Origin: Chaetoceros tenuissimus
Lineage: Eukaryota > Bacillariophyta > Thalassiosirophyceae > Chaetocerotales > Chaetocerotaceae
Direction: 5' to 3'
Assembly (NCBI GenBank): GCA_021927905.1
Contig: BLLK01000013.1
Span: forward strand, 124,001-188,000
DNA length: 64,000 nucleotides
How positions within the stretch are numbered: position 1 is the stretch's first letter; each line of letters opens with the position of its first letter. The notes below the pieces were generated by a model, which made no database searches, had not been told where the DNA came from, and saw nothing but the letters and a program-made list of their open reading frames with translations. Made by a program: the position numbers and the translations under genes. This document shows, piece by piece, positions 40,903 to 52,102 of this stretch.

Positions 40903-42039
40903 ATGAAGATTGCATCCACAACTTTAAGCCTAGCCCTAGTTTCCACTTCTATGGCGTTTACGCCTTTAGCAGTTGCACCATCTATGCTTGTCGCACAGAA
41001 CACACATCATCTCAACTCTTTAACATTTACACGTGGACCTACAAAAGTTAATACAATTCTTTATGAAACAGTAGATGCGTCAGAATCATCGGAAGTCTTA
41101 CCTCCTGCTGAACCAGTAAAACCTAAGCCTCTGTCAGATGAAGAGCTTGGAATTATTTCTGAAATTGCAAAGAAGGAAGCAAATGAGCTATCATCTTTTC
41201 TTTTATCGAAAATCTCTCAGATGCCACCTAATACTATTTTGACATTGCGTAATGCATCTGAGGAAGAATTCCTCGATGAAGTAACTGATGAACAAAAACA
41301 AGATTTGAAAATAGTAGGTGATGCATTAGTTGAAATTATGGACGAGACTTTGAAAGCGGGAAGAGATCTTTTGCAAACCTTTTTGCAATGTGGAGAAATT
41401 CGTAAGCTCGATGGAGCTATTGGAAAAGCAAATAAGGAAGGAAAACTTGATATGGGTTTTTTTGCTGTACTAAGTATGAACATTCGTGATGCAACTATTG
41501 AAGCACGTGAGAATGGTGAATCTACTGTTGCTTCAGAAGAAGGACAGATGGGATCTGGAGAGAATCCAGGAAGATTGCAGATTCTTCAACATATTTACAC
41601 TAGATGCCAAGAAGAGGTTGAGAAAGTGGTTAGTCCAGGCGTTGGTTTGTTGAATAAATTGCTGAGAACTGAACAAAGTAGTATTCGTGCAAATCAATTG
41701 AGTCACTATTTGTGTCCTCAAGCTCCAAAGACCATCAAGTCTCCAGATGGTAAGGAGGTTGAATTGGCTGGAAGTAAAGCACTAGTTAATCCATCTGAAT
41801 TCATTGAAGCTCTTCAAAATGCAGTTAAACAAATTCGCACTATTGAAAAATCTGGAGGAGCTGATAAGGCAGCAGCGGCTGGTCTTGTAGAGAGTTGTCG
41901 ACAAGTTGCAATTGAGGCTCGTGTGGCTATAGGAGAAGGTTATGGAGTTGAAAGTGAAGAACTCAAAGAATTTGAATTAGCTCTACAACCAGTATTCCGT
42001 CCAGAAACACCAGAAAGTGAATATATCAAAGGACTTTGA
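40903..42039 (+). CDS. Plastid-targeted protein of unknown function
   Basis: 378 residues in one exon. The signal peptide ends STSMAFTP, the diatom plastid motif, followed by a Ser/Thr/Asn-rich transit-like segment and a Pro-rich linker (PPAEPVKPKPLSDEE). The rest is soluble and strongly helical: an acidic domain (KKEANELSSFLLSKIS, EEEFLDEVTDEQKQDLK), then RLQILQHIYTRCQEEVEKVV, a region with two Cys, and a C-terminal helical block ending FRPETPESEYIKGL. No catalytic motif is recognised. The length and steady composition suggest a conserved stromal protein. The first ATG is a clear start, since the signal peptide begins there. Confidence 0.8.
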   Translation: MKIASTTLSLALVSTSMAFTPLAVAPSMLVAQNTHHLNSLTFTRGPTKVNTILYETVDASESSEVLPPAEPVKPKPLSDEELGIISEIAKKEANELSSFLLSKISQMPPNTILTLRNASEEEFLDEVTDEQKQDLKIVGDALVEIMDETLKAGRDLLQTFLQCGEIRKLDGAIGKANKEGKLDMGFFAVLSMNIRDATIEARENGESTVASEEGQMGSGENPGRLQILQHIYTRCQEEVEKVVSPGVGLLNKLLRTEQSSIRANQLSHYLCPQAPKTIKSPDGKEVELAGSKALVNPSEFIEALQNAVKQIRTIEKSGGADKAAAAGLVESCRQVAIEARVAIGEGYGVESEELKEFELALQPVFRPETPESEYIKGL

Positions 42040-43053
42040 AGTAATATTACGTAGGACACAGTTAAAATTAGACTAAACAAGTTTTTGCATTTAATTTCTT
42101 CGTATTTGTATACCTACTCGTACATAGACTAGTTCTTTTTACAAACTGAAGATTAAGATAACTATATTTCAAGCCCTCGTCCTCAAGTGTGAACGAAATA
42201 TATTTGGATTGTACGGAATGCATTCCGATGAAAAAGAATCACTCTCGTTCCCTAGTCATGTTCTGCAAATATAATTGCAACAGCATCTCACTGCCTGGAA
42301 GATAGGTACCATACTAAACCTTTGGACTTTAAGTAGAGAAAGTGTAGATGCAGAGAAGCAAACTGAAGTCAAAAGAACAGAGATAAGAAGCACAGCAGAA
42401 CAGCATTGGAAAAAATGCTAAAAAATGTCAATCAGACTTCTCTTTTTGTCCTCTTCCCCTTCTTATCTTTTTGGAAGAACTCCAACAAGTCAGGTTGAAA
42501 TCGGTTTGTTTGTTTTTTCCTTTCGAAACTACGAATAAGTAAATGATAGTACATAGTAGGTTCACCCTATTTTGTAAAAAGGGCAGCACTTAGCTTATGT
42601 TAGAATGTCTGTACAATAGACAATAGAATGGTCCTAGGTAGAGTGTCTTTTACTTGCAGACAGTCTGACCTTCTATCCGTCAATCATGTCAAGTAGGTAG
42701 TTACAATTGTGAGAATGAACGAATCATCTTCACCCATTTAGAGTCAACAGTTAGTAGTGCGACGCGAACAATAGAACGGAGCGAATCATTTCACCCCGTT
42801 GGGGTCATCTGTTTGTAGTGTGACGCGAACGCACGAACGCACGGAAAAATAAACGGGGTAAGGAATCGGTTCCCTGACAAACCGATAATAAGGAAAGATT
42901 TTGTAGACAGACAGCAAGAAAGCAGAGTAAAGGGTGAAAGATGAGATGCATTCGAATTCACAATGCTATGCAAAAAGGAAACTAGTAAGTGCTCCTATCC
43001 ACCTATACCGACATATCCCTATTGTATAGAATACATCAGTCTCGCTAGTAGGA
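42040..43053. other. Intergenic region with a 50-base imperfect direct repeat
   Basis: About 1 kb upstream of a MYND gene. Contains an imperfect direct repeat at 42720-42769 and 42782-42830 (shared parts: cgaatcat, tcaccc, gtagtg, gacgcgaac; period 62), followed by a short cgaacgca tandem. No gene recognised. Confidence 0.5.
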
Positions 43054-44902
43054 ATGAAGAACTCCTCCGTAATCTATAGAATGCCGCAAATGAGTCCTGA
43101 TGGGGATCGCATCAATCTAGCAACACAGAAAGGAGCCAATGCATACATCCGTCTACTGCAAAAGGATGGAATGCCTCCATTCAGCTCGAAACTCTTGGTC
43201 TATATCAACCATTACATTCACAAGCCTCAAAATAATATCGAAGAAGTGCGCCGGCAATTACAGGTGGATGCAGGCGAAAGTATCTTGCAAAGCTTGTATA
43301 GCACGTTGAGATGTATTTTCATTCATGCTTCCAATGACTTGTTGCAAGAAGTAGTTACTGATACCGAGCTACGTATCATTTTCAATCACTTTGTATCTTT
43401 GATGAAATGTGCCATATCAAGAAAAAACAAAGGTATAGTCATTGACGAGGCAGGTGTACATGAAGCAATGCTTGTCATGAGTAACGTACTCAACCTCAAT
43501 CCCAGTCATGATACCATTCAGGAGTTTCTGAAGTCTCTAGCAGATACTGCAAAAAGTGCAGCCAATGTCTCTCCTCAAGATAGCGGAGTGGGGTATTGCT
43601 TATGTCACACCATGATAGAATGTTTCTATTACAGTATCACCAAGCATGGTACCAAGAAGATTAGTATCGAAAAGAGATTCATGATGATGCACAAGACCGG
43701 AATGCTGGAGCAAGTATTGCGCCATATTCATTTACCTTGGACTCAAACCACCAACAGCGAGATGCGAGAAAAAATGCGTTTCAATTTTATAACTCTAGCG
43801 AGCTCTACCTTCAGTCTAAGTAATATGTTCAAAGCAGGATCACCTTCTCGTGACGCTCTTGTTGATATTCTCGAAGGGCGGATCAAGCCATGTCCAGAGA
43901 ATGAGCATATGATGGAGATTCTACAGGCTTTGAAGAAATTTATTGACATGGGGCTTACATCAGGTAATCCAGACTCAGACGGCTATATTCCAAAGCATCA
44001 CTTTTGCTGTAGAAAGTGTAAAAAAGGTGATCCCACCCGAAAGTTACTTGTTTGTGCAAATTGCAAAGAATATCAATGTGAGTATTGCATCTCAATGAAT
44101 CTTATTATATACCCCTCAATCTAATCCAGAACTGTTATTCTATTAAAGATTGTTCTCGGGAGTGCCAAGTTGCTGATTGGAAAGATCACAAGGAGCAATG
44201 CAAAATAATCTCATCGGCGTTGGGAAGTAAACGCGAGAAATTCCACGCAATTGCTACAAAATTTACTACTGAACATAAAAACTCCATTTATGAAGCGATG
44301 ACTAAGTGCTATGATGGAAACGATTTGGTCCTTGACTTGGATTTTTCCAATGACAGTTCGCCTGAGCTTCCCCCAGCATTTCGTAATCCTCCTGAGTTTG
44401 AGATATTTCCAGCTGATATTTTCTGGAATCGAGAAAAGGAAAAGGTATGTTGCAATGACATTACTATTGCTAATTTTGCTGTACTTTAAATCCTATGTAC
44501 GAGAATTTCTGAATTTCTGGAATCTTAAAGGCACCTGATCATTGGTTCTTCAAGGACATGGGCGGGGGTGAACCCTACTACACCGATGAAAAGATCAAGA
44601 ACATGAAAAAAGTATTAGATTCAAGAAATGGGGAAAGAAATTTTACATTATTCATTTTTATGAAACTCAGTGATACCCCGTATATTGTTACAATGCATAT
44701 TCCAAAAATGACAATGGAAGACGAATACCTGTTAAATGGGAAGAGTAAGTCATGCCAGCAAGACAGAGAATATATCCGACAGAAGTCAGATCAAATTCTA
44801 TCAGAGAAATTCAAAGATCTCTCTGTATCAGAGAAGGAGAATGTTTTCAAAATGTGTACTGAAATGGTTAGGAAGGATATTTGGGACAAGATGTTTTCGT
44901 AG
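43054..44902 (+). CDS. MYND zinc-finger protein (first of three)
   Basis: Three exons: 43054-44077, 44149-44444 and 44531-44902, introns of 71 (GTGAGT...AAAG) and 86 bases (GTATGT...AAAG); 563 residues. Residues 1 to ~310 are helical and soluble, without a named domain. Around 318-366 sits a MYND finger: CCRKCKKGD ... VCANCKEYQYCSRECQVADW ... HKEQC. The join at 44077/44149 creates the Tyr of Y-C-S and restores the finger, which supports this splice choice over a nearer AG. The C-terminal part is charged and acidic, with no SET domain visible. MYND fingers bind proline-rich partner proteins. It could act in gene regulation or protein assembly; this is inferred. It is convergent with the next MYND gene. 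Confidence 0.82.
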
Positions 44903-45327
44903 GGATATTGGACTGGCATACGCGAGATCTACCTGCTATTCAGTACTGCTTTGTTCAATGTGAATGCGGTGAAGACATAGTCAGAGCAAATAAATGTACA
45001 AAAATTCGAGACCAGAAATGTACTATGGCCAGGGACAAAATACAAATCTGTAATTCGTTTAATACAAATACATTCCTGAATTGTGAGCGTATGCAAAAAA
45101 ATACAGCATGAGTTATTCGTTGCATCAGCCTTCTCTATCTCTGCCTCCGCATTTGGCTTGAGCCACACATCTAATAATTAGGGTTAAGTCACACATCTAA
45201 TATAGATTATTATCATCATTTACGCTGCAGAAGATTCCAGAATAATACAAATACTGACTTCATAAGTTAGTAAAGGCTGCAATGCGACATATTCTTGAAA
45301 GAAAGCTGCAATCGCAACTATTTGCAT
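44903..45327. other. Convergent intergenic region with a copy of a duplicated flank
   Basis: Between the 3' ends of two MYND genes. Positions 45228-45254 match 47159-47185 exactly (27 bases), marking the edge of a tandem duplication. A short plus-strand frame (44881-45111) is not supported. Confidence 0.5.
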
Positions 45328-46644
45328 CTATTCTGCTACAGACTGATAAAATGTATGTACATTCTTCTCTTCAAAGCATTTGCCCTTGAGGCCTAACCCA
45401 TGGGATAGAAAGTACAAACATTCTCTATCCAGACGGTTTCTCAATTTCATAGCTCTTTCATTGCCTTTCTTGCTGACTAGTTTCCATTTTCTGAAGGCTT
45501 TCCACAACGGACACAAAATCTCGTGGCCAATCCGCATTCCTTGTATAGCATCCTTTTTCCATGTCATACGCTGATGGTCAAGGCTACAGTAGCAAGCAAC
45601 ACGACAGCCGCTGCACACGAGGGCTTCTGTTGTAGTACGTTTTTCATGGCAAGTAAAGCAATGCCTCTCATGGTGCCATGCCCTTTCGAGGTATGTTTCT
45701 ACATATTCGATCGCATTGCTGCATAGTTGTGAGGATAGTTGCTTATCATCTATTTGGTGACACAGATACTCTCTCTGTGCGATCATCATGAAGTATGCAT
45801 CACGTTGGCAAATTACATTCTTCCCAGAAATGTCATCGAACTTGTCGAATAATTCTTGGACTAGAACCAAGAAATATTTGCTAAAGTCCTTGTGTACCTG
45901 TTGATGATATTCTATTCGGTATCGTTCAAGATGTGTTACTGCATTCACAAAAGTAACTACATCCGCAATAGAATTGTCAGAAGTAACTCTTTCGCAATTT
46001 TCAGTGAGTCTTTCCAACTTTTCGCCCAAAGCGATAGCTGCATCATACTCCTTCAAACTTCTCAGTATCCTAACGGCCTCCAAAGCAGTTGTAACCACAT
46101 AAGTGTCATTGATTCTCTCCGAGATGCGAGTATCAATGAAAGAGACAATTTTGTCCTTATTTTCCTTCGAAACATCTAATCTTAGTAAAGCCAATTGACC
46201 GTACAATTTAGAAAGGAAATCAAGTGATAGCACATTCTTTTCGTTCTCGGGTGACATTTGAATATCATTACAGATTTGAAGGACGTTGTCAAATCTGTAA
46301 CGATTGTATTCTACCCTGATCAGATCCATACAACACACAGCCTTCTGCTCGAGTATATAAATTTCTATTGTCCCAGTACTTTTTAGAATTCTATCTTGGA
46401 TTTCTTGTACAATCTCAATACATTCCCGAATCTTGTGTGCAGCTTTGGACCATAACATGTTTTCCTTACTTTCTCTTACTTCTTCGTCTAGTTTGAGAAG
46501 TCGATCAAGGATCACAGGCCCTAGATTCACTGATTAGAAAGAGTATTTAACCATTCCATTGCTATCTAAACATTTCAACTTACTGTTCTTCCCCTGTCCC
46601 ATAGAATGGCCCTTCCGATTGCTTCTTCTACTCTTTTTGCCCAT
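45328..46644 (-). CDS. MYND zinc-finger protein, tandem copy A
   Basis: Two exons, 46584-46644 (start MGKKSRRSNRKGHSMGQGKN) and 45328-46529, with a 54-base GTAAGT...TCAG intron in phase 1; 420 residues. The body is helical, TPR-like in feel but without clear repeats. Near residues 313-360 is a MYND-like finger: HCFTCHEK ... LVCSGCRVACYCSLDHQRM ... HEILC. The position that is usually Cys (YCSxxC) is His here, and the segment before the last ligands is longer than usual. The same change is found in copy B. The short basic first exon is strongly conserved between the copies. Function unknown; protein-protein contact through MYND is likely. Confidence 0.82.
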
Positions 46645-47287
46645 CCTTCTATGCCGTGACAAATTGAAAACTAGAAATGAATAGGACCAATGTAGCAAAG
46701 GGAGACTGGTAAAAGTGTAGCTTTTAGTACGCGATCGCTTGATGCAATAGAGAAAGGTAAGTTTTTGTAGAAGGAGGGTCAGCAGTTTGGCGCCAAAAGA
46801 ACAAAAAGAAGCAAAAAGAACATCGTTCCCATTTGGATCCTGAACGATTTTTGGTTTCAAAAATGGCCTCTTTTCAAGTCGGCTCCCATCCAATTCAATA
46901 TTGAATATATCAAACCAAACTACTAGATCATCTTTACATGGCATTTCAAGAAGCTCTGAGGTAGATTTTCCCTTATGAAAAATATAATTTCATTATGGTA
47001 TTTTCTTTCTAATTCGAAGCTCTATGGTGACAAAGAGGGGAAGTCATACATCTAAGTACTGTTCTCTAAAGATTACTATTAGCAACAAATCAAGATATTC
47101 TCTCCGGCCGAATGGCTTGTAGGTTTGTTCTGTTATAATTATACTTGAGTATACACTACAGAAGATTCCAGAATAATACAAATACCTTATTGAGTTTGAT
47201 ACTTGAGCCAAAACTTTGTACTACTAAAAAAGGTGTTTCCTTCATTCGGGCACAAGGCATGTTCACAAACAAAAGCTGGATTCAAAA
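46645..47287. other. Intergenic region between tandem MYND copies
   Basis: Promoter side of copy A and 3' side of copy B. Contains the second copy of the 27-base match (47159-47185) and related text (agtcatacatctaa near 47041 versus agtcacacatctaa near 45187). No gene recognised. Confidence 0.5.
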
Positions 47288-48643
47288 CTATTTGCATGTA
47301 TTTTGTAAAGAACGAAACTTTTGCATATCCTTCTCTTCAAAGCATTTGTCCTTCAAACCTAACCCATCAGACAGAAAGTACATACACTCTCTTTCAAATC
47401 GTCTTCTAAGTTTCGAAGCTATTTCATTTCCTTTCTTGCTCACTAGCTTCCATTTTCTATATGCATTCATTAATGGACACAGAATCTCGTGACCAATCCG
47501 CATTCCTCTGATGGCACCCTTTCTCCAAGTCATACGCTGATGGTCAAGCCTACAGTAACAAGCAAAACGACAGCCACTACATACCAGATGGACTTCTTTC
47601 GTGGTGCCTTTTTGATGGCAAGTAAAGCAGTGTCTCTCAAAGTGCCATATCGTTTCTAGGTATGTTTCTATATATTCGATGGCATTGCTGCATAGTTGTG
47701 AGGATACTTCTTTATCATCTACTTCATGACATAGAAAGTGGCTCTGTGCGATCATCATCCAAAATGCATCAAGTCTAGTCGCTAAAGCCTTTTGAGGAAC
47801 ATCACCAATCTTGCTGCACGCTTCCAGGACTCTATTCAAGCTATTATTGTGAGAGACCTTGCCTTTCTGCTGATGATACTCTACTCGATATTGTTCAAGA
47901 TGCGTTACTGAGTTCTCAAAAATAACTGTATCTACGACATCTCCGATCAGCCCGACAAACCCTCTCGAATAACAATGTTCAAAGGTAGATAAATCTCTAT
48001 TTTCACTCAGTCTTTCCAACTTTTCGCCCAAAGCGGTTGCTGCATCATACTCTTTCATATTTCTCAGCATCTTCAAAGCTTCTAGAGCCTTTGCAACCTC
48101 GGCAGGATCTGCCATTCCTTCAGAAACACGAGTATCGATGAGAGAGATAACTCTTTCCTTGTTTTCCTTCGAATCATCTAGTCTTAGCATAGCGAGTTGA
48201 CCATGCAATTTACACATGAAAGACAATACTACCTTTTCGTTTTCAGCTGACATTTGAATATCATTATAGATTTGAATGACATTGTCATATCTGCAACGAC
48301 TGTATTCGACCATTATAAGATTCAGGGAAAAAGTGGCCTTCGCTTCGAGAACCCCCGAAGAATCGATTGGACAAGCAGTTTTGAAAATTGCATCTTGAAA
48401 TTGTAGTATAATCTGCAGACCTTCCTGGTATTTCTGCGCAGCTATCGAGTATAGCTGGTTTCGATAATTGTCATTGGCTTCTTTTTCTAGGTTGAAAAGT
48501 CTTCTAAGGAAAACAGGTACTAGATTTACTGATTAGAAAGAGTATTCAACCATTCGATTGCTATCTAAACGTTTCAACTTACTGTTCTTCCCATGTCCAG
48601 CAGAACGATCTTTACGATTGCTTCTTCTACTCTTTTTACCCAT
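47288..48643 (-). CDS. MYND zinc-finger protein, tandem copy B
   Basis: Two exons, 48583-48643 and 47288-48528, with a 54-base GTAAGT...TCAG intron at the same place and phase as in copy A; 433 residues. The acceptor at 48529 opens INLVPVFLRRLFN, after which the frame runs unbroken through the position where a later Met might be taken as a start. The first exon MGKKSRRSNRK is identical to copy A over its first 11 residues. The MYND-like finger (~319-366) reads HCFTCHQK ... LVCSGCRFACYCRLDHQRM ... HEILC, again with His in place of one Cys. It is clearly a tandem duplicate of copy A, with similarity also in the intron and 3' flank. Confidence 0.82.
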
Positions 48644-48899
48644 CCTTCTTGTCGTGACAAATCGGAAATTGGAAATAAATAGAACCAATGTAGCAAAGGG
48701 AGACTTTGTAGTGGTTTTTGCTTTGGAAAAAGAAAGTGCAAAGAAGCGAAAAGAAGCCAAAAGAAAATGAATAATCGAATCAAATCCCAGATAAAAATAG
48801 CCTCATTCAGAGGTCTGTTTATAAAAGAAGACATTGAGTAAATTTATTCTTTTATGTGCTTCCCTTAAATCCTAGATCTCCAGAACCAATCCATGTACA

Positions 48900-50547
48900 T
48901 TAAATGCAATAATTATTTTGTCTTTCCTCATTAGTATATTTGGAAGAACGAATGGATATTGCAAAGCTACTTCTCGAATCGCGCCCATCTATCCCAGAAA
49001 GATCAATGTCATAGCTAGGCATGGACTCTAGAGGCAAGTGCTTGAGAAATGTTTGAAGAAACTGGTTGTTACAAATGTCTGGGTGCATTTCCTTTTGAAT
49101 GCAAAGATTTGGGGCGAAATTTGTCATTGTCGGAGTGCACAATTGAATCATGTTTTGTTCTTCTTCTTTGAACACTCTTTGGTAATCTCTCATGACCATG
49201 TTATACAAGCGATCTACTTCTTTGTCAGACTATGCAAGAATAATCGTAAGAGGGCTCTGTGCAGATACATGGCAATACTCAACAAACTATAGATGACAAT
49301 CTACTTACCCTTTTCATTTCAATGTACCTACGATAGATTGTTTGAATCTTGATGGCTGCAAATATTTGTCTCTGTTCCTCTCGTTTTATTTCCACCTTTA
49401 TAATAGCTTCATGCATGTTACTTTCGAGAATAAATAAAATCATGAGTTGGACTCTCTTGAGTTGCCACTTCCGGACCAATCGTTGAATAATTATAGCTCG
49501 TAGGTGACGTTCATACTTCCAATTCACATTCTTCGCTACCACTTTTAGTATTTCCGAATCTGCCTGGAAGACACTGAATTGGTGATCTTCAACACATTTA
49601 TTAGTGTCAGCACTTTGACTAGAGATGGAAGAATTTGATGAATGACTGCCACTTTGTATTGAGTCAGCTTCATTTTCCTCTTCTAAATTTATGGTCGTAG
49701 AGGAAACATCTGTGGCATCAATGATGTGTGTGTCTATATCCTCAGCTTCAAACTCAGGGATAATTGTAGACGATGTGGAAACAACTGATTTTGTTTCCTC
49801 GACATCTTCTTTCTCCTGTACATTCTTTCCAGAAGTTGTTCTTTGTTTCTCTCTTCGCCACCAACATTGGATTCGCTCAACTCCATTCATTCTTTCGACT
49901 TTCAATTTTAGAGCTCGAAAGCTTCTATATTGTTTCTGAATAATAACGACCCTCGGTTCGACAAATCTTTGATACTTTTCAGCGAGGTATTTTTGCTTTG
50001 CAAAAGCAGTTCGCACAAATGTTTGAATAATAGTCGCTGCACATTCCCTATCGAGCTGTTCCATCGCCAGTGCCTCCACTACGATGCGAGCAAGCGTACT
50101 TCGAATATGCTTCTGAACAGTGATTACTGCTTTCATGAATCGCTTTTCTTCCTTCTTCTTTTCTAATAGCAACTTTTGTTTTTTCGCTGCAAGAACCCGC
50201 TTTGAAAAATTAGAAAGGACATGTGCAGCAGCATCTTGCCTCTTGGCATGTAGTATCGAAACATGTTTCTTGGCAATGTAGCATCGTCGGCAACATTGAA
50301 TCGAAATGGCTGATTGTTCTCTCAAAGCAAGAGTCCGTCTGTATTTTTGGACACAGGAGAATCGACGGTATGATGCTTGCACTTTGATTGCCGCGTCCTG
50401 ACTTTTCAAATACTTGTCAAGTCCATATTCAAGGTAGTATTTACTTAATCGCCGAGCAGTATCGTACACTATTCGTCTTTGTCGAGAAGGAGTCGCTATG
50501 CTTCTCCTCGAAGCTATCGTCACAGGTACAATGTTGCCGTCCTTCAT
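48900..50547 (-). CDS. IQ-motif repeat protein (calmodulin-binding type)
   Basis: Two exons, 49309-50547 and 48900-49229, with a 79-base GTAAGT...ATAG intron in phase 0; 522 residues. About eight IQ-like units (I/V-Q-x-x-x-R ...) are visible: IKVQASYRR, ISIQCCRR, ITVQKHIR, TIIQTFVR, VIIQKQYR, ERIQCWWR, IIIQRLVR and IKIQTIYRR. IQ motifs bind calmodulin or myosin-type light chains. An acidic Ser/Thr/Asn segment splits the units into groups of six and two. There is no motor or kinase domain. The C-terminal exon lacks IQ units. The protein may be a cytoskeletal or flagella-related scaffold, but this is inferred. Confidence 0.83.
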
Positions 50548-50716
50548 GTTTTGATCATTCTCGCCTAGACGTTAACAGTTCTAGAGTAAGTCGGAGGAAG
50601 GGAGGAGCTCATTTCCAATACGGAAAAAACGAAAGAGTTTGATTTTTGAAAAAGAACCATTTACTTTCAAATGATGGAGTGTAGCGTATCTTCCATCTGC
50701 AAAGAATCTTTTACAT

Positions 50717-51733
50717 TTATGATGCTACCAAGTTATCAACATATTGACCAATGGTGTAAGCTACGGTAGCGCATGCACCTCCTAGTAAAAGTGTTTCCAA
50801 TCCGCACAAGTACCATCTAGCTGCACTGAATAGCGACTTTACACACCCCATTATGAAAAGAACGAAACCAGTCACAACACAAGCAGTTGTAAACAATACA
50901 TCACTTCCCAAGTCTGGGAAGGAATACGGAATAATAACATACCCTAGTAATGGAAATGATCCAAATGCCGCAAAGGAGCAGAACATGACGATTCCCTCAT
51001 TGATGCTCTCCTTGACATGATCTTCCTCTGGAACTTGCAATTCCAATTCTTCAGCCATCATGACATCTACAAAAAACTCCTTGTACTTGGACATGGTCTC
51101 TACAACCAGTTTAGCATCTTCACGCTTCATACCTCTCTCTTCATATATATCAATCATTTCCTGGATCTCTCCCTCTGGGTAATTCTCCATTTCCCACATT
51201 TCTCTTTCCCTTTCACTCAAAATCCATTCATTTTCAGCTTTAGAACTAAGAAACTCTCCTACTCCCATCGATAGCGCATCTGCAAAAATATTACTGAAAC
51301 CTAGAATCAAGACCACTTTTGGGTCAAGAGCACCTCCTGCTGCACCAGCAACGATTGCGAATGCTGTCAATATCCCATCTAGTCCACCGAAAATGATTGG
51401 CTTGAGGAGTCCTCCTTCTGTTTGATGCTGTTCTTCATTCTTTTTCGTATCGTGATAGATTCTAAAATAAAAATGAGACAAATGTGAGAGAGTGAGTCGA
51501 GTCAAGAATTTTCAAAATAATCAGGGCAGATACTACTAATGAATTTGCTTTTCTAAAAATTGATAGAAGGGACATTGATATTGAACTTCTACCCGTGTCC
51601 ATGGATATGAAATTCATTTTTCAGCAAAAGGAAGGACTAACCTCGATGCCTCTGCGTCGTATCCTTCATACGCAACTCTGGCAGGATTGGACTCTAATAG
51701 ATTTGATCTTTCTGAAGCAGTAACTCCATTCAT
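50717..51733 (-). CDS. Vacuolar iron transporter family protein (VIT1/CCC1 type)
   Basis: Two exons, 51642-51733 and 50717-51461, with a 180-base GTTAGT...TTAG intron in phase 2; 278 residues from MNGVTASERSNLLES. A longer in-frame start at 51856 would add 41 residues and is less likely, since the VIT start is usually short. Helix 1 reads IIFGGLDGILTAFAIVAGAAGG, and helix 2 FSNIFADALSMGVGEFLSSKAE. A long Glu-rich cytosolic part (EREREMWEMENYPEGE, VMMAEELELQVPEED) is the metal-binding domain of VIT proteins, and three more helices follow. VIT1/CCC1 moves Fe2+ (and Mn2+) from cytosol into the vacuole in exchange for protons, storing excess iron. Confidence 0.92.
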
Positions 51734-52102
51734 TTTCAAACTTTTATCTAGTGGAAGAAAAGGGCAATACTCGCAATGAATATGGCACTTGCACTCTATT
51801 AGTTTTATTTCAATGATGTTTGATTGCAGTGATGATGATGGTCCGTCTACTCTCATTGGCTCGTGCTATGATGCGGTCTGCGTGTGGTGGAAGCATGTGG
51901 AAGCATGCAGAAAATGAGACTACTAACCTAAAATTCAATTGGAAGCCTAATAGATAATTTAAATATAACCGTCATCATCTGTCAGGTATATGTCAAAGGA
52001 ACAGGAAACAGGAAACAGAGGTCCTCTCATTTTTCTATCTGTTCGTTTTTACATCATAGATAAGATATAATGAATGAAAACCAATAGTTACAACATCAAA
52101 TA
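51734..52102. other. Divergent intergenic region
   Basis: About 370 bases between the iron transporter (minus) and the next plus-strand gene. A short caggaaacaggaaacag tandem lies near 52001-52017. No RNA gene seen. Confidence 0.4.

Noticed and set aside
44881-45111. Plus-strand frame after the first MYND gene
   Set aside because: It overlaps the end of that gene out of frame; the Cys/Lys content is not patterned as a domain.
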